A stretch of DNA of 64,000 bases from Mycoplasmatota bacterium (GTDB taxonomy: Bacteria > Bacillota_I > Bacilli_A > Haloplasmatales > Haloplasmataceae): positions 3,131,758 to 3,195,757 of the forward strand of contig CP074573.1 in NCBI GenBank assembly GCA_018394295.1. Reading direction: 5' to 3'. Position numbers and translations under genes: made by a program. The notes beneath the pieces are model-generated. The model was given only the letters and a program-made list of their open reading frames with translations. It searched no databases and was not told the DNA's origin. Positions 24,950 through 35,659 of this stretch are shown here, one piece after another; position 1 is the first letter of the stretch; every line of letters begins with the position of its first letter.

Positions 24950-25741
24950 ATGCTTAAAGTAGAAAACTTAACAAAAACTTACCGATTAAGTAAAAAACAA
25001 ATGAAATTAGAAAATACTAAAGAATCTAAAAAAATCGCCGCAAATGGTGTTAGTTTTGAAGTGATGCCTGGTGAGATATTTGGTTTATTGGGTCCAAATG
25101 GTGCCGGTAAAACAACGACATTACGCTGTGTATCAACCCTCATTAAGCCTGATAGCGGAGATGTTTTCATAGGGGATGAAAAAGTTAGTGTCGTGACTGA
25201 AGATGATAGAGCTAGAGGTTATTTATCATTTTTAACGAGTGAATTAAAACTAGAAGATCATTTCACGCCAAATTATTTATTTAATTTCTTTGGTCGTTTA
25301 CATGGGTTAGATGAGGAAACGATTGAAAGAAATAAAGAAAGATTGTTTTCGAAATTTGGGATTGAAGAATTTGCGGAAATAAAGGTAAGTCAATTATCAA
25401 CAGGGATGAAACAAAAAACATCGATTGCTGTTTCACTTGTTCATGACCCTGATATTATTATTTTTGATGAGCCAACCAATGGTCTTGATATTTTAACAGC
25501 TCGAACAGTAACAGATTATTTACTTGAATTACGTAATGAAGGTAAAACGATTATTGTATCAACGCATATTATGACATTAGCAGCTAAATTATGTGATCGT
25601 ATTGGAATTATTATAGATGGTAAAATTAGAAAAGTTGGATCTTTAAAAGATATAATAGCTGATACAAATTCAACAGATTTAGAAGATGCATTCTTTAAAA
25701 TATATAAGAAAGCAAAAGAAGAAGATGGAGGTGCATTATAA
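24950..25741 (+). CDS. natA: ABC transporter ATPase, NatA-like
   Basis: A 263-residue ATPase that powers the permease encoded immediately downstream. Walker A is GLLGPNGAGKTTTLR, the signature is QLSTGMKQKTSIA, Walker B is DIIIFDEPTNGLDI, and the switch His is in VSTHIM. The start ATG 24950 (AGAGGTGATATT before it) is preferred over the frame start eight codons upstream. The closest match by layout is NatA of the Bacillus Na+ exporter NatAB; export of another substrate is possible. It ends overlapping the permease start by one base (TAATG). Confidence 0.88.
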   Translation: MLKVENLTKTYRLSKKQMKLENTKESKKIAANGVSFEVMPGEIFGLLGPNGAGKTTTLRCVSTLIKPDSGDVFIGDEKVSVVTEDDRARGYLSFLTSELKLEDHFTPNYLFNFFGRLHGLDEETIERNKERLFSKFGIEEFAEIKVSQLSTGMKQKTSIAVSLVHDPDIIIFDEPTNGLDILTARTVTDYLLELRNEGKTIIVSTHIMTLAAKLCDRIGIIIDGKIRKVGSLKDIIADTNSTDLEDAFFKIYKKAKEEDGGAL

Positions 25742-26970
25742 TGAATAATATATGGACTATTGTTAAAAAAGAATTAAAGAGAGTATTTACAGATAAACGT
25801 ATTATTTTTTCATTATTCTTATTACCCCCATTATCAATTTATTTAATATATGGATTAATGGGAATGTCAGCAGAGAATGAAACTAAAAAAGAAGAAGAAT
25901 ACACAGCGATTGTTTATGTTGTTAATTCACCAGAAAAGATTGTGAATGAAGAAAAGGAAGCAAAAGCTTTTCTTGAATTTTTAAATGCTGATTTACCTAT
26001 GAAATCAAATATTAATCCTGTTAGTTCTAATGATTTAGAAGATTTAATCGAACGATTAAAAAATCAAGAAATTGATTTAATAATAGAGTTTCCAGAGAAT
26101 TTTGTTAATCAAGTAGAGGAAAATACAACAGACACCCTTCCAAAAATCAATATGTACTATAATATCAATCGTACCTATTCACAAAGTACTTATTTAAAAT
26201 ACACGATGACCTTATCTGAATATGAAACAAAGATTGCAGGAACTCGAGTTGATTTGGATTTATTGGATGTATTTGAAGCAGTAGGAGCACCTCAAGGTGA
26301 TGTTGAAAAAGCAAAAGGTTCAATTTTAGGAATGATTCTACCACTTCTTCTTGTAATCTATTTAATGGCAGGCGCTATGGGAATTGGTATTGAATCTGTT
26401 GCTGGTGAAAAAGAACGTGGTACCATAGCGACTTTATTAGTAACTCCAATTAAGAGAAGCCAACTAGCTATTGGTAAAATTATTAGTATTGCGATTATTG
26501 CCGTGTTAAGTTCTTTAACCTCTTTCCTAGGATTATTAGCAGTTTTACCACAATTTGCGAAACTAAATGAGGGAAGCGAATCACTTGAGACTGTAAGTTA
26601 TGCTATTTCTGATTATGGGATGATATTAACGATCATGCTTGCAACAGTATTGTTCTTTGTTGCCCTTATTGTAATCGTATCAACTTACTCAAAATCAATA
26701 AAAGAAGCGGGAACATTAGTTATGCCTCTATATTTAGTGGTTATGGGTGCAGCGTTCTTCAATATGTTTAATCAAAATATATCAAAAGATTATACTAATT
26801 ATCTTATCCCAATATATAATGTAGTGGTTGCTTTAAAAGCTGCTTTCCAATTTGATTTAACAGTAACTAATTGGTTAATAACGATTGGGTCTACAATTGG
26901 TTATACAGTAGTATTGATATTCTTAATTCAAAAAATGTTTAGAAATGAAAAAATAATGTTTAATAAATAA
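25741..26970 (+). CDS. natB: ABC-2 type permease, NatB-like
   Basis: A 409-residue membrane protein: one N-terminal helix (RIIFSLFLLPPLSIYLIYGL), a large extracytoplasmic domain of about 150 residues, then five or six helices from about residue 195. ESVAGEKERGTIATLLVTPI is the signature cytoplasmic segment of ABC-2 permeases of the NatB group. It is coupled to natA by a TAATG overlap. A 29-bp triplicated repeat starts right at its stop codon. Confidence 0.88.
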   Translation: MNNIWTIVKKELKRVFTDKRIIFSLFLLPPLSIYLIYGLMGMSAENETKKEEEYTAIVYVVNSPEKIVNEEKEAKAFLEFLNADLPMKSNINPVSSNDLEDLIERLKNQEIDLIIEFPENFVNQVEENTTDTLPKINMYYNINRTYSQSTYLKYTMTLSEYETKIAGTRVDLDLLDVFEAVGAPQGDVEKAKGSILGMILPLLLVIYLMAGAMGIGIESVAGEKERGTIATLLVTPIKRSQLAIGKIISIAIIAVLSSLTSFLGLLAVLPQFAKLNEGSESLETVSYAISDYGMILTIMLATVLFFVALIVIVSTYSKSIKEAGTLVMPLYLVVMGAAFFNMFNQNISKDYTNYLIPIYNVVVALKAAFQFDLTVTNWLITIGSTIGYTVVLIFLIQKMFRNEKIMFNK

Positions 26971-27057
26971 TTTGTTTTCAAAATTATTTTAATAAATAAT
27001 TTGTTTTCAAAATTATTTTAATAAATAATTTGTTTTCAAAATTATTTTAATAAATAA
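26961..27057 (+). repeat. 29-bp direct repeat, about 3.4 tandem copies
   Basis: The unit AATAAATAATTTGTTTTCAAAATTATTTT recurs with a 29-base period: TTTGTTTTCA begins at 26,971, 27,000 and 27,029. The first copy contains the stop codon of the NatB-like permease. Each unit can form an AAATAATTTT / AAAATTATTT hairpin with a GTTTTC loop, so this is a triplicated weak terminator-like element. The copies are contiguous without spacers, so it is not CRISPR. Confidence 0.85.
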
Positions 27058-27124
27058 TTGTATTTTATTAATAATATTAATAGTTTCTAAATTGTAATAA
27101 ATTAAAAGAGATGGTGAAATAATA

Positions 27125-27571
27125 ATGTTGTTAGATAAAATTAATCTCGATCTTAAAGAAGCCATGAAAAATAAAAATAAGACGAAACTAGAGACAATAC
27201 GATTAATTAAAACAACACTGATGAATGAGAAAATAAAATTAATGGTTGATAAGTTATCAGAAGAACAAGAAATTGCTGTTGTTGCTAGAGAAGTCAAGCA
27301 AAGAAAAGATTCAATTATTGAGTATGAAAAGGCTGAACGGGCTGATTTAGTAGAAAAAGAAAAGGTACAATTAGATATTTTACAAACCTATCTTCCAAAA
27401 CAATTAGAAGAAAAAGAAATTATAGATTTAATTGAAAAAATAGTTGTTGATAGTAATTTCACAAGTATAAAAGATATGGGAAAAGTGATGAGTACCTTAT
27501 CGCCTCTAGTAAAAGGAAGAGCTGATATGGCTAAGGTGAGTCAATTAGTTAAAAATTATCTAAATAAATAA
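27125..27571 (+). CDS. yqeY: GatB/YqeY domain protein
   Basis: A 148-residue cytoplasmic protein of the YqeY family, which shares the C-terminal helical domain of the amidotransferase subunit GatB. Recognisable stretches: NLDLKEAMKNKNKTKLETIR, VVAREVKQRKDSIIEYEKAE, LQTYLPKQLEEKEI and MGKVMSTLSPLVKGRADM. The length matches the family. The role is unclear; a tRNA-linked function has been proposed for the family. AGATGGTGAAATAATA precedes ATG. Confidence 0.93.
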   Translation: MLLDKINLDLKEAMKNKNKTKLETIRLIKTTLMNEKIKLMVDKLSEEQEIAVVAREVKQRKDSIIEYEKAERADLVEKEKVQLDILQTYLPKQLEEKEIIDLIEKIVVDSNFTSIKDMGKVMSTLSPLVKGRADMAKVSQLVKNYLNK

Positions 27572-27601
27572 AAATGACTACGCTTTCATTTTACTATCTA
27601 C

Positions 27602-27630
27602 TTGAAAAAACAAATCAATAGTAGTAAAAT
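27602..27630 (+). promoter_or_regulatory. gapA promoter
   Basis: TTGAAA (27,602-27,607), a 17-base spacer, TAAAAT (27,625-27,630), 62 bases before the gapA ATG. Confidence 0.6.
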
Positions 27631-27680
27631 AAAATAGGAATTAGAAATATGTGAAGTAATTCACAGATTCAATAATTTAA

Positions 27681-28703
<1,023 letters not shown>

Positions 28704-28711
28704 TATTTATG

Positions 28712-28740
28712 AATCAGCCACACTGTGGCTGATTTTTTTT
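28712..28740 (+). terminator. gapA terminator
   Basis: AATCAGCCAC / GTGGCTGATT stem with an eight-T tail. Confidence 0.85.
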
Positions 28741-28795
28741 ATAGACATATAATTCTAAATGATATGAAGTTAAATGAAAAGGTTGAGGTGATAAG

Positions 28796-29719
28796 ATGTT
28801 AAAAGGAAAAGCATTAAAAAAGGGAGATACTTTAGGGATTATTAATATTTCATCAGTAGGATCATTAAATGAAGATAGGGTAGATGGAATTATTAAAAAA
28901 TTAAAGGACATGGGATTTAATGTTGTTGTAGGTAAGTCCTGTTATGAACGATATGGTTATTTAGCAGGGAGTGATGAAACAAGAGTCAATGATTTAAACA
29001 ACATGTTTGCTAATGATCAAGTAGATGGGATTGTCTGTATAAAAGGTGGATATGGAGCGATTCGAGTTCTTGATAAAATTGATTACGATTTAATAAAAAA
29101 ACATCCTAAGTTTTTTATTGGTTATAGTGATGTAACAGCTGCCCATATCGCATTGAATCAAAAAGCAAATCTTGTTACATTTCATGGTCCAATGCTAATT
29201 GGTGAGTTTGAGAGAGGAATAAGTAAAGATTCTTATCAATATGCTAAAGCATTATTAACAGGAAAAGAAAAAGTTTCTTATATCAATCCTGATAATGAAG
29301 AATTGGTATGTGTTGTAGAAGGAGAGATTAAAGCGCCTATTATTGGAGGGAATCTTTCGGTTTTAGTTTCTACATTAGGTACGGATTATGAAATAGATAC
29401 AAAAGGAAAAATTCTATTTTTTGAAGAAATCAATGAAGAAGTTTATCGTATAGACTCAATGCTTGCTCACCTTAGATTAATGCATAAATTAGAGGAATGT
29501 AGCGGGTTCATTATAGGGAAATTTACAAAGTGTCTTGAAGAAGAAAATGGATTTACAATAGAAGACTTAATTAAACAATATATTAAACCTTTAAATAAAC
29601 CAACGATCGCTAATTTTCAAGCAGGACACGTTTCTCCAAATTATATGATTCCTTTTGGAGTAGAGGCTTATTTGAATGCAACTGAAAAAGAATTAGTCGT
29701 TGAACCAGCAGTCCTTTAG
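28796..29719 (+). CDS. LD-carboxypeptidase (peptidase family S66)
   Basis: A 307-residue cytoplasmic serine peptidase that removes the terminal D-Ala from muropeptide tetrapeptides during wall recycling, or cleaves related peptides. The nucleophile Ser is in FIGYSDVTAAHIA near residue 110. The Glu is in LFFEEINEEVYRIDSMLAHL near residue 207, and the His is in FQAGHVSPNYMIPFG near residue 280. VCIKGGYGAIRVLD is the conserved GG(Y/F)G loop. Its presence fits a walled cell. MccF-like immunity proteins share the fold, but nothing here points that way. AAAGGTTGAGGTGATAAG precedes ATG. Confidence 0.9.
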   Translation: MLKGKALKKGDTLGIINISSVGSLNEDRVDGIIKKLKDMGFNVVVGKSCYERYGYLAGSDETRVNDLNNMFANDQVDGIVCIKGGYGAIRVLDKIDYDLIKKHPKFFIGYSDVTAAHIALNQKANLVTFHGPMLIGEFERGISKDSYQYAKALLTGKEKVSYINPDNEELVCVVEGEIKAPIIGGNLSVLVSTLGTDYEIDTKGKILFFEEINEEVYRIDSMLAHLRLMHKLEECSGFIIGKFTKCLEEENGFTIEDLIKQYIKPLNKPTIANFQAGHVSPNYMIPFGVEAYLNATEKELVVEPAVL

Positions 29720-29732
29720 TATATTAGGTCGA

Positions 29733-29764
29733 AAAATCAGTTATTTATATAGCTGATTTTTTTA
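29733..29764 (+). terminator. intrinsic terminator
   Basis: AAAATCAG / CTGATTTT stem with a twelve-base AT loop and a T run, directly after the LD-carboxypeptidase gene. Confidence 0.7.
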
Positions 29765-29839
29765 TCTAGAGAAAATAACATAATTTAACTACCTTCATGA
29801 ATAAGATAGTGATAGTTAAGGTATTTATGGAGGTTTTAT

Positions 29840-31237
29840 ATGGACTACATTGTGAATAAAATTATCTGGGGTTGGCCACTTATCATTTTATTATTAGTAG
29901 CTAGTGTTTACTATGGAATTCGAACAAGGTTTGTACAATTACGATTTTTAAAATTAATGCCTAAGTTATTGTTTGAAAAGAATGAAGACAAAGAAAAGAT
30001 TTCTTCTTTTCAATCAATTTCTTTGGTTCTTGCTAATCATGTAGGAACAGGGAATATTGTTGGGGTTTCAATTGCGATAATGTATGGAGGTCCTGGCGCT
30101 ATATTTTGGATGTGGATAACAGCTGTTCTATGTTCTGTATTAGCGTTTGTTGAAAATACCTTAGGACAAATGTATAAAATTGAAGTGAATGGTGAATATC
30201 GCGGAGGTCCCGCTTATTATATACTAAAAGGTATAGGCTCTCCATTGTGGGCGCATATTATTTCCTTTGTTTTTTTTATTTGTCTAGGTTTATTTATGCC
30301 AACCATACAATCAGCAACAATTTCTTCCACTATCCATACAACATTCACCTTTCCAAAGTTAATCATTGGTTTGTTTGTTACTCTTACAATCGGTTTTATT
30401 ATTTTTGGTAACTCCAAAAGGATTGTCCATGTTGCTGAAGTGGTTGTTCCATTTATGGCTGTTTTTTACATTATCGTTGCTACTGTTATTATTTTAGTTC
30501 ATTTCACACAAATAGATAATGTCTTTTTATTGATTATAAACAATGCGTTAAAAAAAGATGCGATATATGGAAGCATTTTAGGGAGTGCGATTAGTTATGG
30601 GATGCGTAGAGGTTTATTTTCTAATGAAGCGGGAGTTGGTTCATCATCGAATATTTCAGCATCAAGTAATGTAACCCATCCAGCAAAACAAGGACTAATA
30701 TCAACTTTTTGTGTGTTTATAGACACAATTATCATTTGTAGTGCGACTGCTTTTATGATTCTTGTCACAAACTGTTATAACATTATTGATGAAGGAAAAA
30801 CTCTCTATGTTGGTGTTGAAGGACTTCATTATGGTGAATATGTGGGAGAAGCCATTAATACAGTCTTTAACAATTGGGGAACTTTTTTTGTTACAATTGC
30901 ATTATTCTTTTTTGCGTATACATCATTATTTAGTGGTTTTTATAATGCACAATCAAATTTAATATTTATATTCAAATCAAAAAAGACATATAAAATTGCA
31001 AATTTTATATATAAATGTGTCTTTTTGTCAATAATATTTTTGAGTTCAATTTTTAACACTGACTTTGCATGGAGTTTAGCTGATATGGGTATTGGGATAG
31101 CTGCGTTAGTTAATATTATTGTTATTGTGCTACTAAGTGGTAAAGTTCTTGAAGTATTACATGACTTTGAGTTAAAATATAAAAAGAAAGATCAAAGCAG
31201 ATATTTTAATAAAGAATTAGAATGTTGGCGAAAATAA
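29840..31237 (+). CDS. alsT: sodium:alanine/glycine symporter (AGCS family)
   Basis: A 465-residue membrane protein with about ten helices. Family hallmarks: NHVGTGNIVGVSIAIMYGGPGAIFWMW near residue 65, the ENTLGQMYK segment, EYRGGPAYYI near residue 120, and RRGLFSNEAGVGSSSNISAS near residue 260. It imports alanine, glycine or related amino acids with Na+. TATGGAGGTTTTAT precedes ATG. Ten bases separate it from cinA, so the two may share a transcript. The CHYLMHF-type C-terminus is lost, replaced by a charged tail. Confidence 0.93.
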   Translation: MDYIVNKIIWGWPLIILLLVASVYYGIRTRFVQLRFLKLMPKLLFEKNEDKEKISSFQSISLVLANHVGTGNIVGVSIAIMYGGPGAIFWMWITAVLCSVLAFVENTLGQMYKIEVNGEYRGGPAYYILKGIGSPLWAHIISFVFFICLGLFMPTIQSATISSTIHTTFTFPKLIIGLFVTLTIGFIIFGNSKRIVHVAEVVVPFMAVFYIIVATVIILVHFTQIDNVFLLIINNALKKDAIYGSILGSAISYGMRRGLFSNEAGVGSSSNISASSNVTHPAKQGLISTFCVFIDTIIICSATAFMILVTNCYNIIDEGKTLYVGVEGLHYGEYVGEAINTVFNNWGTFFVTIALFFFAYTSLFSGFYNAQSNLIFIFKSKKTYKIANFIYKCVFLSIIFLSSIFNTDFAWSLADMGIGIAALVNIIVIVLLSGKVLEVLHDFELKYKKKDQSRYFNKELECWRK

Positions 31238-31246
31238 GGAGAAATT

Positions 31247-32476
31247 ATGAAAGTAGCAATTTTAACGATTGGTGATGAAGTAGTTAGTGGTAAAATAGTA
31301 AATACGAATGCATCGTATTTGGCAAAAATTTTGGAAACGAATCAGTTAATTGTTTCTAGACACTTAGCGGTAAGAGATGAAACTGAAGAGATTTTAAATG
31401 GTTTATCTTATCTTTATCAAAATGCTAATGTTGTTATAACAACAGGCGGTTTAGGTCCAACAGTTGATGATTTAACAAAAGAAGTATGTGCCACCTATTT
31501 TCATGAAGAAATGGTGCTATATCCTCATGAATTAGATCATTTAAAAAGTATCTACGAAAAAATGAATCGAAAAATGCCAGATATTAATATTAAACAAGCT
31601 CACTTCATTAAAAATTCAACAGTGATAAGAAATAACAATGGTACAGCACCAGGAATGATTTATGAAAATAAAGAAAAAGTTATCATTAATTTACCCGGAC
31701 CACCAAAAGAATTAGAACCTATGTTAATAGATGAAGTTATCCCATATTTAAAAAATAAAATCAATGGGGAAGTATTGAAGAAACAGTATCGTTTAATGCA
31801 TATTGGTGAATCAAATGCTGAAACAATGATTAAACCCTTATATCAAAAATATCCAAATATTAAGATTGCTCCATATGCTTCTGTTGGAACAATTGATTAT
31901 ATGCTATCAGTTTCTAAAGAAGGCAATGAAGATAGTTTTAATCATTGTTGTCAATCTTTTGAAAGTTATTTAAAGGATTATATCATTGGAGATTGGTCAA
32001 ATAGTCTTCAAGAAATAATTGTCAAAATACTAACAGAAAAATCACTTACTCTGGCAATCGCTGAAAGTTGTACAGGTGGGATGGTGACTTCATCAATTGT
32101 TGATGTTTCAGGAAGTTCTGCCGTCTTAAAAGAGGCGATGGTGACTTATAGTAATGTAGCAAAGGAAAAGAGATTGGGTGTTAAAAAAGAAACCTTGTTG
32201 CGTTGTGGGGCTGTTTCTTCAGAAACAGCGCGAGAAATGGCAATAGGTGTAAAAGAAACAAGTCACGCTGATATCGGACTTAGCGTCACAGGAATAGCGG
32301 GACCTACAGGTGGTACTAAAGAAAAACCAGTTGGATTAGTCTATACAGCGGTTCATTGGAACGGTCAAACGTATGTTTTTAAAAACAACTTTAATGGTGA
32401 TCGTTATAAAGTTAGATTGCGTTCAACGATGGAAATATTATATTCATTGTATCAATTGTTAATAAAAACGCTTTAG
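31247..32476 (+). CDS. cinA: CinA (competence/damage-inducible protein A)
   Basis: A 409-residue two-domain protein. The N-terminal MoaB/MoeA-like domain (GDEVVSGKIVNTNASYLA, TTGGLGPTVDDLTKE, LPGPPKELEPM) is the ADP-ribose pyrophosphatase part in characterised CinA proteins. The C-terminal domain (ESCTGGMVTSSIVDVSGSSA, MVTYSNVAKEKRLGV, VTGIAGPTGGTKEKPVGLVY) is the nicotinamide-mononucleotide deamidase type. Thus it probably recycles pyridine nucleotides. In Bacillus cinA lies next to recA; here it follows a symporter gene. TAAGGAGAAATT precedes ATG. Confidence 0.94.
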   Translation: MKVAILTIGDEVVSGKIVNTNASYLAKILETNQLIVSRHLAVRDETEEILNGLSYLYQNANVVITTGGLGPTVDDLTKEVCATYFHEEMVLYPHELDHLKSIYEKMNRKMPDINIKQAHFIKNSTVIRNNNGTAPGMIYENKEKVIINLPGPPKELEPMLIDEVIPYLKNKINGEVLKKQYRLMHIGESNAETMIKPLYQKYPNIKIAPYASVGTIDYMLSVSKEGNEDSFNHCCQSFESYLKDYIIGDWSNSLQEIIVKILTEKSLTLAIAESCTGGMVTSSIVDVSGSSAVLKEAMVTYSNVAKEKRLGVKKETLLRCGAVSSETAREMAIGVKETSHADIGLSVTGIAGPTGGTKEKPVGLVYTAVHWNGQTYVFKNNFNGDRYKVRLRSTMEILYSLYQLLIKTL

Positions 32477-32499
32477 TTGTGATTTTTTTCTCAATATAA

Positions 32500-32528
32500 T
32501 TGAAATAGCAATCAACTAGATTTATAAT
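32500..32528 (+). promoter_or_regulatory. pgk promoter
   Basis: TTGAAA (32,500-32,505), 17 bases, TATAAT (32,523-32,528), 37 bases before the start codon. No clear terminator separates it from cinA. Confidence 0.7.
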
Positions 32529-32565
32529 AGGAATGGAAATGAAAAATGACAAGGAGGAATATAAA

Positions 32566-33762
32566 ATGGCTAAAAAAACAGTGAGAGATGTTGAATTAAA
32601 AGGACGTAAGGTATTAGTTCGTGTTGATTTCAATGTACCGATGGATAAAAATACAGGTGATATAACTGATGATAATCGTATTGTTCAAGCATTACCTACC
32701 ATTCAGTATATTATCGATCAAGGTGGGAAAGTAATTTTATTTTCACATTTAGGAAAAGTGAAAACAGAAGAGGATAAAGCAAAAAAATCTTTAGCACCTG
32801 TTGCGAAGAGATTAAGTGAAAAATTAAATAAAGAGGTGCAATTTATACCAGCTACACGTGGACCTATTTTGGAAAAAGCAATTGATGAACTACAAGATGG
32901 GAATGTACTATTATTTGAAAATACACGTTTTGAAGATATTGAAGGTAAAAAAGAATCAAAAAATGATCCTGAATTAGGAAAATATTGGGCTAGCTTAGGT
33001 GAAATATTTGTTAATGATGCATTTGGTACAGCACATCGTAATCATGCTTCTAATGTTGGAATTGCTTCTAATGTTGAATGTGTTTCAGGATTCTTAATGG
33101 AAAAAGAAATTAAATTTATCGGTGGTGCAGTAGATAATCCAGCGCATCCGTATGTTGCGATTCTTGGTGGAGCTAAAGTATCTGACAAAATCGCTGTTAT
33201 TGAAAATTTATTAGATAAAGCTGATAAGGTTTTAGTTGGTGGCGGAATGATGTTTACCTTCTTAAAAGCTAAAGGATATAGTATTGGAAAATCTTTATGC
33301 GAAGATGATCGTATTGAATTTGCGAAATCATTATTAGAGAAAGCTGGTAATAAACTAGTTTTACCAATTGATACACTTGCTGCTAAGTCATTTAGTAATG
33401 ATACAGAGTATAGAACATGTTCAGTAGAAGATGTAAAAGCTGATGAAATGGGCTTAGATATTGGACCTAAAACAGTTGAGTTATTCGCTAAGGAATTAGA
33501 AGGGGCTAAGACAGTTGTATGGAATGGTCCTATGGGTGTATTTGAAATGGAGAATTTCGCTAAGGGAACAATTGGTGTTTGTGAATCAATTGCTAATTTA
33601 GAAGATGCAACAACAATCATTGGTGGTGGCGATAGTGCTGCAGCAGCAATACAATTGGGGTATGCAGACCGCTTTACGCATATTTCAACTGGTGGAGGCG
33701 CATCACTTGAATATTTAGAAGGTAAAACCTTAACTGGTGTTGCTGCAATTAGTAATAAGTAA
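32566..33762 (+). CDS. pgk: phosphoglycerate kinase
   Basis: A 398-residue glycolytic kinase that makes ATP from 1,3-bisphosphoglycerate. ATG 32566 is used because CAAGGAGGAATATAAA lies just before it. Substrate-site motifs: [20 protein letters not shown] (near residue 17), [29 protein letters not shown] and [11 protein letters not shown]. Nucleotide-site motifs: [19 protein letters not shown] and the C-terminal GGGDSAAAA and STGGGASLE. The length is standard. It has its own promoter and terminator; no tpiA or gpmI lies next to it, unlike the clustered arrangement in Bacillus. Confidence 0.97.
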   Translation: MAKKTVRDVELKGRKVLVRVDFNVPMDKNTGDITDDNRIVQALPTIQYIIDQGGKVILFSHLGKVKTEEDKAKKSLAPVAKRLSEKLNKEVQFIPATRGPILEKAIDELQDGNVLLFENTRFEDIEGKKESKNDPELGKYWASLGEIFVNDAFGTAHRNHASNVGIASNVECVSGFLMEKEIKFIGGAVDNPAHPYVAILGGAKVSDKIAVIENLLDKADKVLVGGGMMFTFLKAKGYSIGKSLCEDDRIEFAKSLLEKAGNKLVLPIDTLAAKSFSNDTEYRTCSVEDVKADEMGLDIGPKTVELFAKELEGAKTVVWNGPMGVFEMENFAKGTIGVCESIANLEDATTIIGGGDSAAAAIQLGYADRFTHISTGGGASLEYLEGKTLTGVAAISNK

Positions 33763-33769
33763 AAATACT

Positions 33770-33803
33770 AGGGAGAAATATTAGAAATTTCTCCCTTTTT
33801 TTT
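33770..33803 (+). terminator. pgk terminator
   Basis: GGGAGAAAT / ATTTCTCCC stem with a seven-base loop and eight T. Confidence 0.85.
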
Positions 33804-33883
33804 ATGTAAGGGTTTTTATATATTCCTAAAGATAATAATTAGTGTTACAATAATATTATCGTGAATCATTTGGAGTGGTTATT

Positions 33884-35596
33884 ATGATCATAAAAGGAAC
33901 AAAAGTCTCAAATGGGTATGCAATTGGCAAAGTAAAAATCATTCACACGCAAGAAATATTAGTTAATCAAAAAAAAGTGGATGATGTAATCGTTGAATTC
34001 AACCGTGTTAAAAAAGCTGTGGAAAACGTTGTGGAAAAAATTGAAGCAGAGAAAATATTAGTAGAAGATCGTTTAAATATTAGTGAATTATATATTTTTG
34101 ATGCGCACATTACAATGGCACAAGACCCTGAAGTTTTATCTATGATAAAATTAGAGATTGAAAAGAATCATGAATCTGCAGAATTTTCAGTTAATAAAGT
34201 ATTTGATGAAGTAATTAAAACGTTTGAATCAATGGATAATGAATACTTTAGTCAAAGAGCTGAAGATGTTCTTGCGATTAAACGCAAAATATTATGTGAG
34301 TTATTAAAAATTGAAGAAATAAATATTGAACAAATAACAGATAAAGTTATTATTGCTTCCTATGATTTAACTCCATCACAAACTGCAAGACTTAATCCAG
34401 AAAATACTTTAGGATTTATCACAGAAACAGGTGGGTTAACCTCTCATAGTGCGATTATGGCTAAATCATTAGAAATTCCTGCTGTTTTAGGTGTTAGAGG
34501 AATATTAGATCATATAAAAGATGGAGACATTATTATTATTGATGGTGAAGAAGGATATGTTATCATCAATCCTACACCTAAAGAAATAAAATTGTATGAA
34601 AAAAAGAAACAATTAAATCAGATTTATAAAGAGAAATTGAACCTAACAAAATCATTACCAACGACAACTCTAGACGATAGAAAAGTTGAACTAGCAGCTA
34701 ATATTGCTGATTTAAATGATTTTTCTAAAGCCCTTGAAGTTAATGCTGATGGAATCGGATTATTTAGAACTGAATTTATCTATATGGATAGACCTAATCT
34801 TCCTAGTGAAGAAGAACAGTTTTTAATATATAAAAAGGTCCTAGAAAAGATGAGGGATAAAAAAGTGGTGATAAGAACAGTCGATATTGGTGGGGATAAA
34901 ACGTTAGATTATTTACGTTTACCGAAAGAAATGAATCCTTTTTTAGGATTAAGAGCGATTAGACTTTGTTTAAATCAACCAGAAATTTTTAAAAAACAGA
35001 TTAGAGCATTACTAAGGGCATCTATTTATGGGAAATTGTGTATTATGTTTCCGATGATTTCAACTGTTCAAGAATTGATCGATGCGAAAGAAATTGTAAA
35101 TCAAACTAAAACTGAGTTACAAAATGAAAATTGTGAGGTTTCTGACAATATTGAAATTGGTATGATGATTGAAACACCAGCTGCAGCAATCTTAAGTGAG
35201 AAATTTGCGAAACACATAGATTTTTTTTCCATAGGAACAAATGACTTAATACAATATACATTAGCTGCAGATAGAATGAATGAACAGGTATCTTATTTAT
35301 ACCAGCCATTAAATCCAGCGATATTAAAATTGATTAAGATGACAATAGATTCAGCCCATAAATATAATAAATGGGTGGGTATTTGTGGAGAAATGGCAAG
35401 TGAAAAATATGGAGCATTATTACTTGTTGGAATGGGTGCTGATGAATTATCTATGACTGCTTCTAACTTACTTTATATTAAAGATATTCTATTAGGATCT
35501 AACTATATAGATTTAAAACATATTACTAGTCGTTGTTTAATGTTTGAAACTGATGTTGAAGTAATTAACTATTTAAAAGAACAATGTGATTTATAA
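33884..35596 (+). CDS. ptsI: PTS enzyme I (phosphoenolpyruvate-protein phosphotransferase)
   Basis: A 570-residue general enzyme of the sugar phosphotransferase system that passes phosphate from PEP to HPr. The phosphohistidine is in ETGGLTSHSAIMAKSLEIPA (about residue 188). The PEP-binding barrel shows GIGLFRTEFIYMDR, TVDIGGDKTLDYL, FLGLRAIRL, MFPMIS and the catalytic loop VGICGEMAS. The SIGTNDLIQYT motif is intact. ATG 33884 follows GGAGTGGTTATT. ptsH (HPr) is not adjacent; in many Bacillota it precedes ptsI, so it must be elsewhere. Its presence makes CcpA-type control plausible. Confidence 0.96.
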   Translation: MIIKGTKVSNGYAIGKVKIIHTQEILVNQKKVDDVIVEFNRVKKAVENVVEKIEAEKILVEDRLNISELYIFDAHITMAQDPEVLSMIKLEIEKNHESAEFSVNKVFDEVIKTFESMDNEYFSQRAEDVLAIKRKILCELLKIEEINIEQITDKVIIASYDLTPSQTARLNPENTLGFITETGGLTSHSAIMAKSLEIPAVLGVRGILDHIKDGDIIIIDGEEGYVIINPTPKEIKLYEKKKQLNQIYKEKLNLTKSLPTTTLDDRKVELAANIADLNDFSKALEVNADGIGLFRTEFIYMDRPNLPSEEEQFLIYKKVLEKMRDKKVVIRTVDIGGDKTLDYLRLPKEMNPFLGLRAIRLCLNQPEIFKKQIRALLRASIYGKLCIMFPMISTVQELIDAKEIVNQTKTELQNENCEVSDNIEIGMMIETPAAAILSEKFAKHIDFFSIGTNDLIQYTLAADRMNEQVSYLYQPLNPAILKLIKMTIDSAHKYNKWVGICGEMASEKYGALLLVGMGADELSMTASNLLYIKDILLGSNYIDLKHITSRCLMFETDVEVINYLKEQCDL

Positions 35597-35621
35597 ATTT
35601 CTAGTAAATATAAAAAAAATA

Positions 35622-35650
35622 TTGACATATACTAAAATATAGTATAAATT
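35622..35650 (+). promoter_or_regulatory. promoter of the metG T-box leader
   Basis: TTGACA (35,622-35,627), 17 bases, TAAATT (35,645-35,650); an alternative TATAAA lies at 15 bases. It precedes the leader RNA. Confidence 0.6.
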
Positions 35651-35659
35651 ATTAGATAT

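Noticed and set aside
26961..27057. 29-bp direct repeats as a CRISPR array
   Set aside because: The units are contiguous without spacers, include a stop codon and have no cas genes nearby.
27013..27297. 94-codon minus-strand frame overlapping yqeY
   Set aside because: Antisense to the yqeY start and the AT repeat; composition is not that of a gene.
33042..33620. 192-codon minus-strand frame inside pgk
   Set aside because: Long only because it is antisense to a well-conserved gene; no ribosome site, and pgk is certain.
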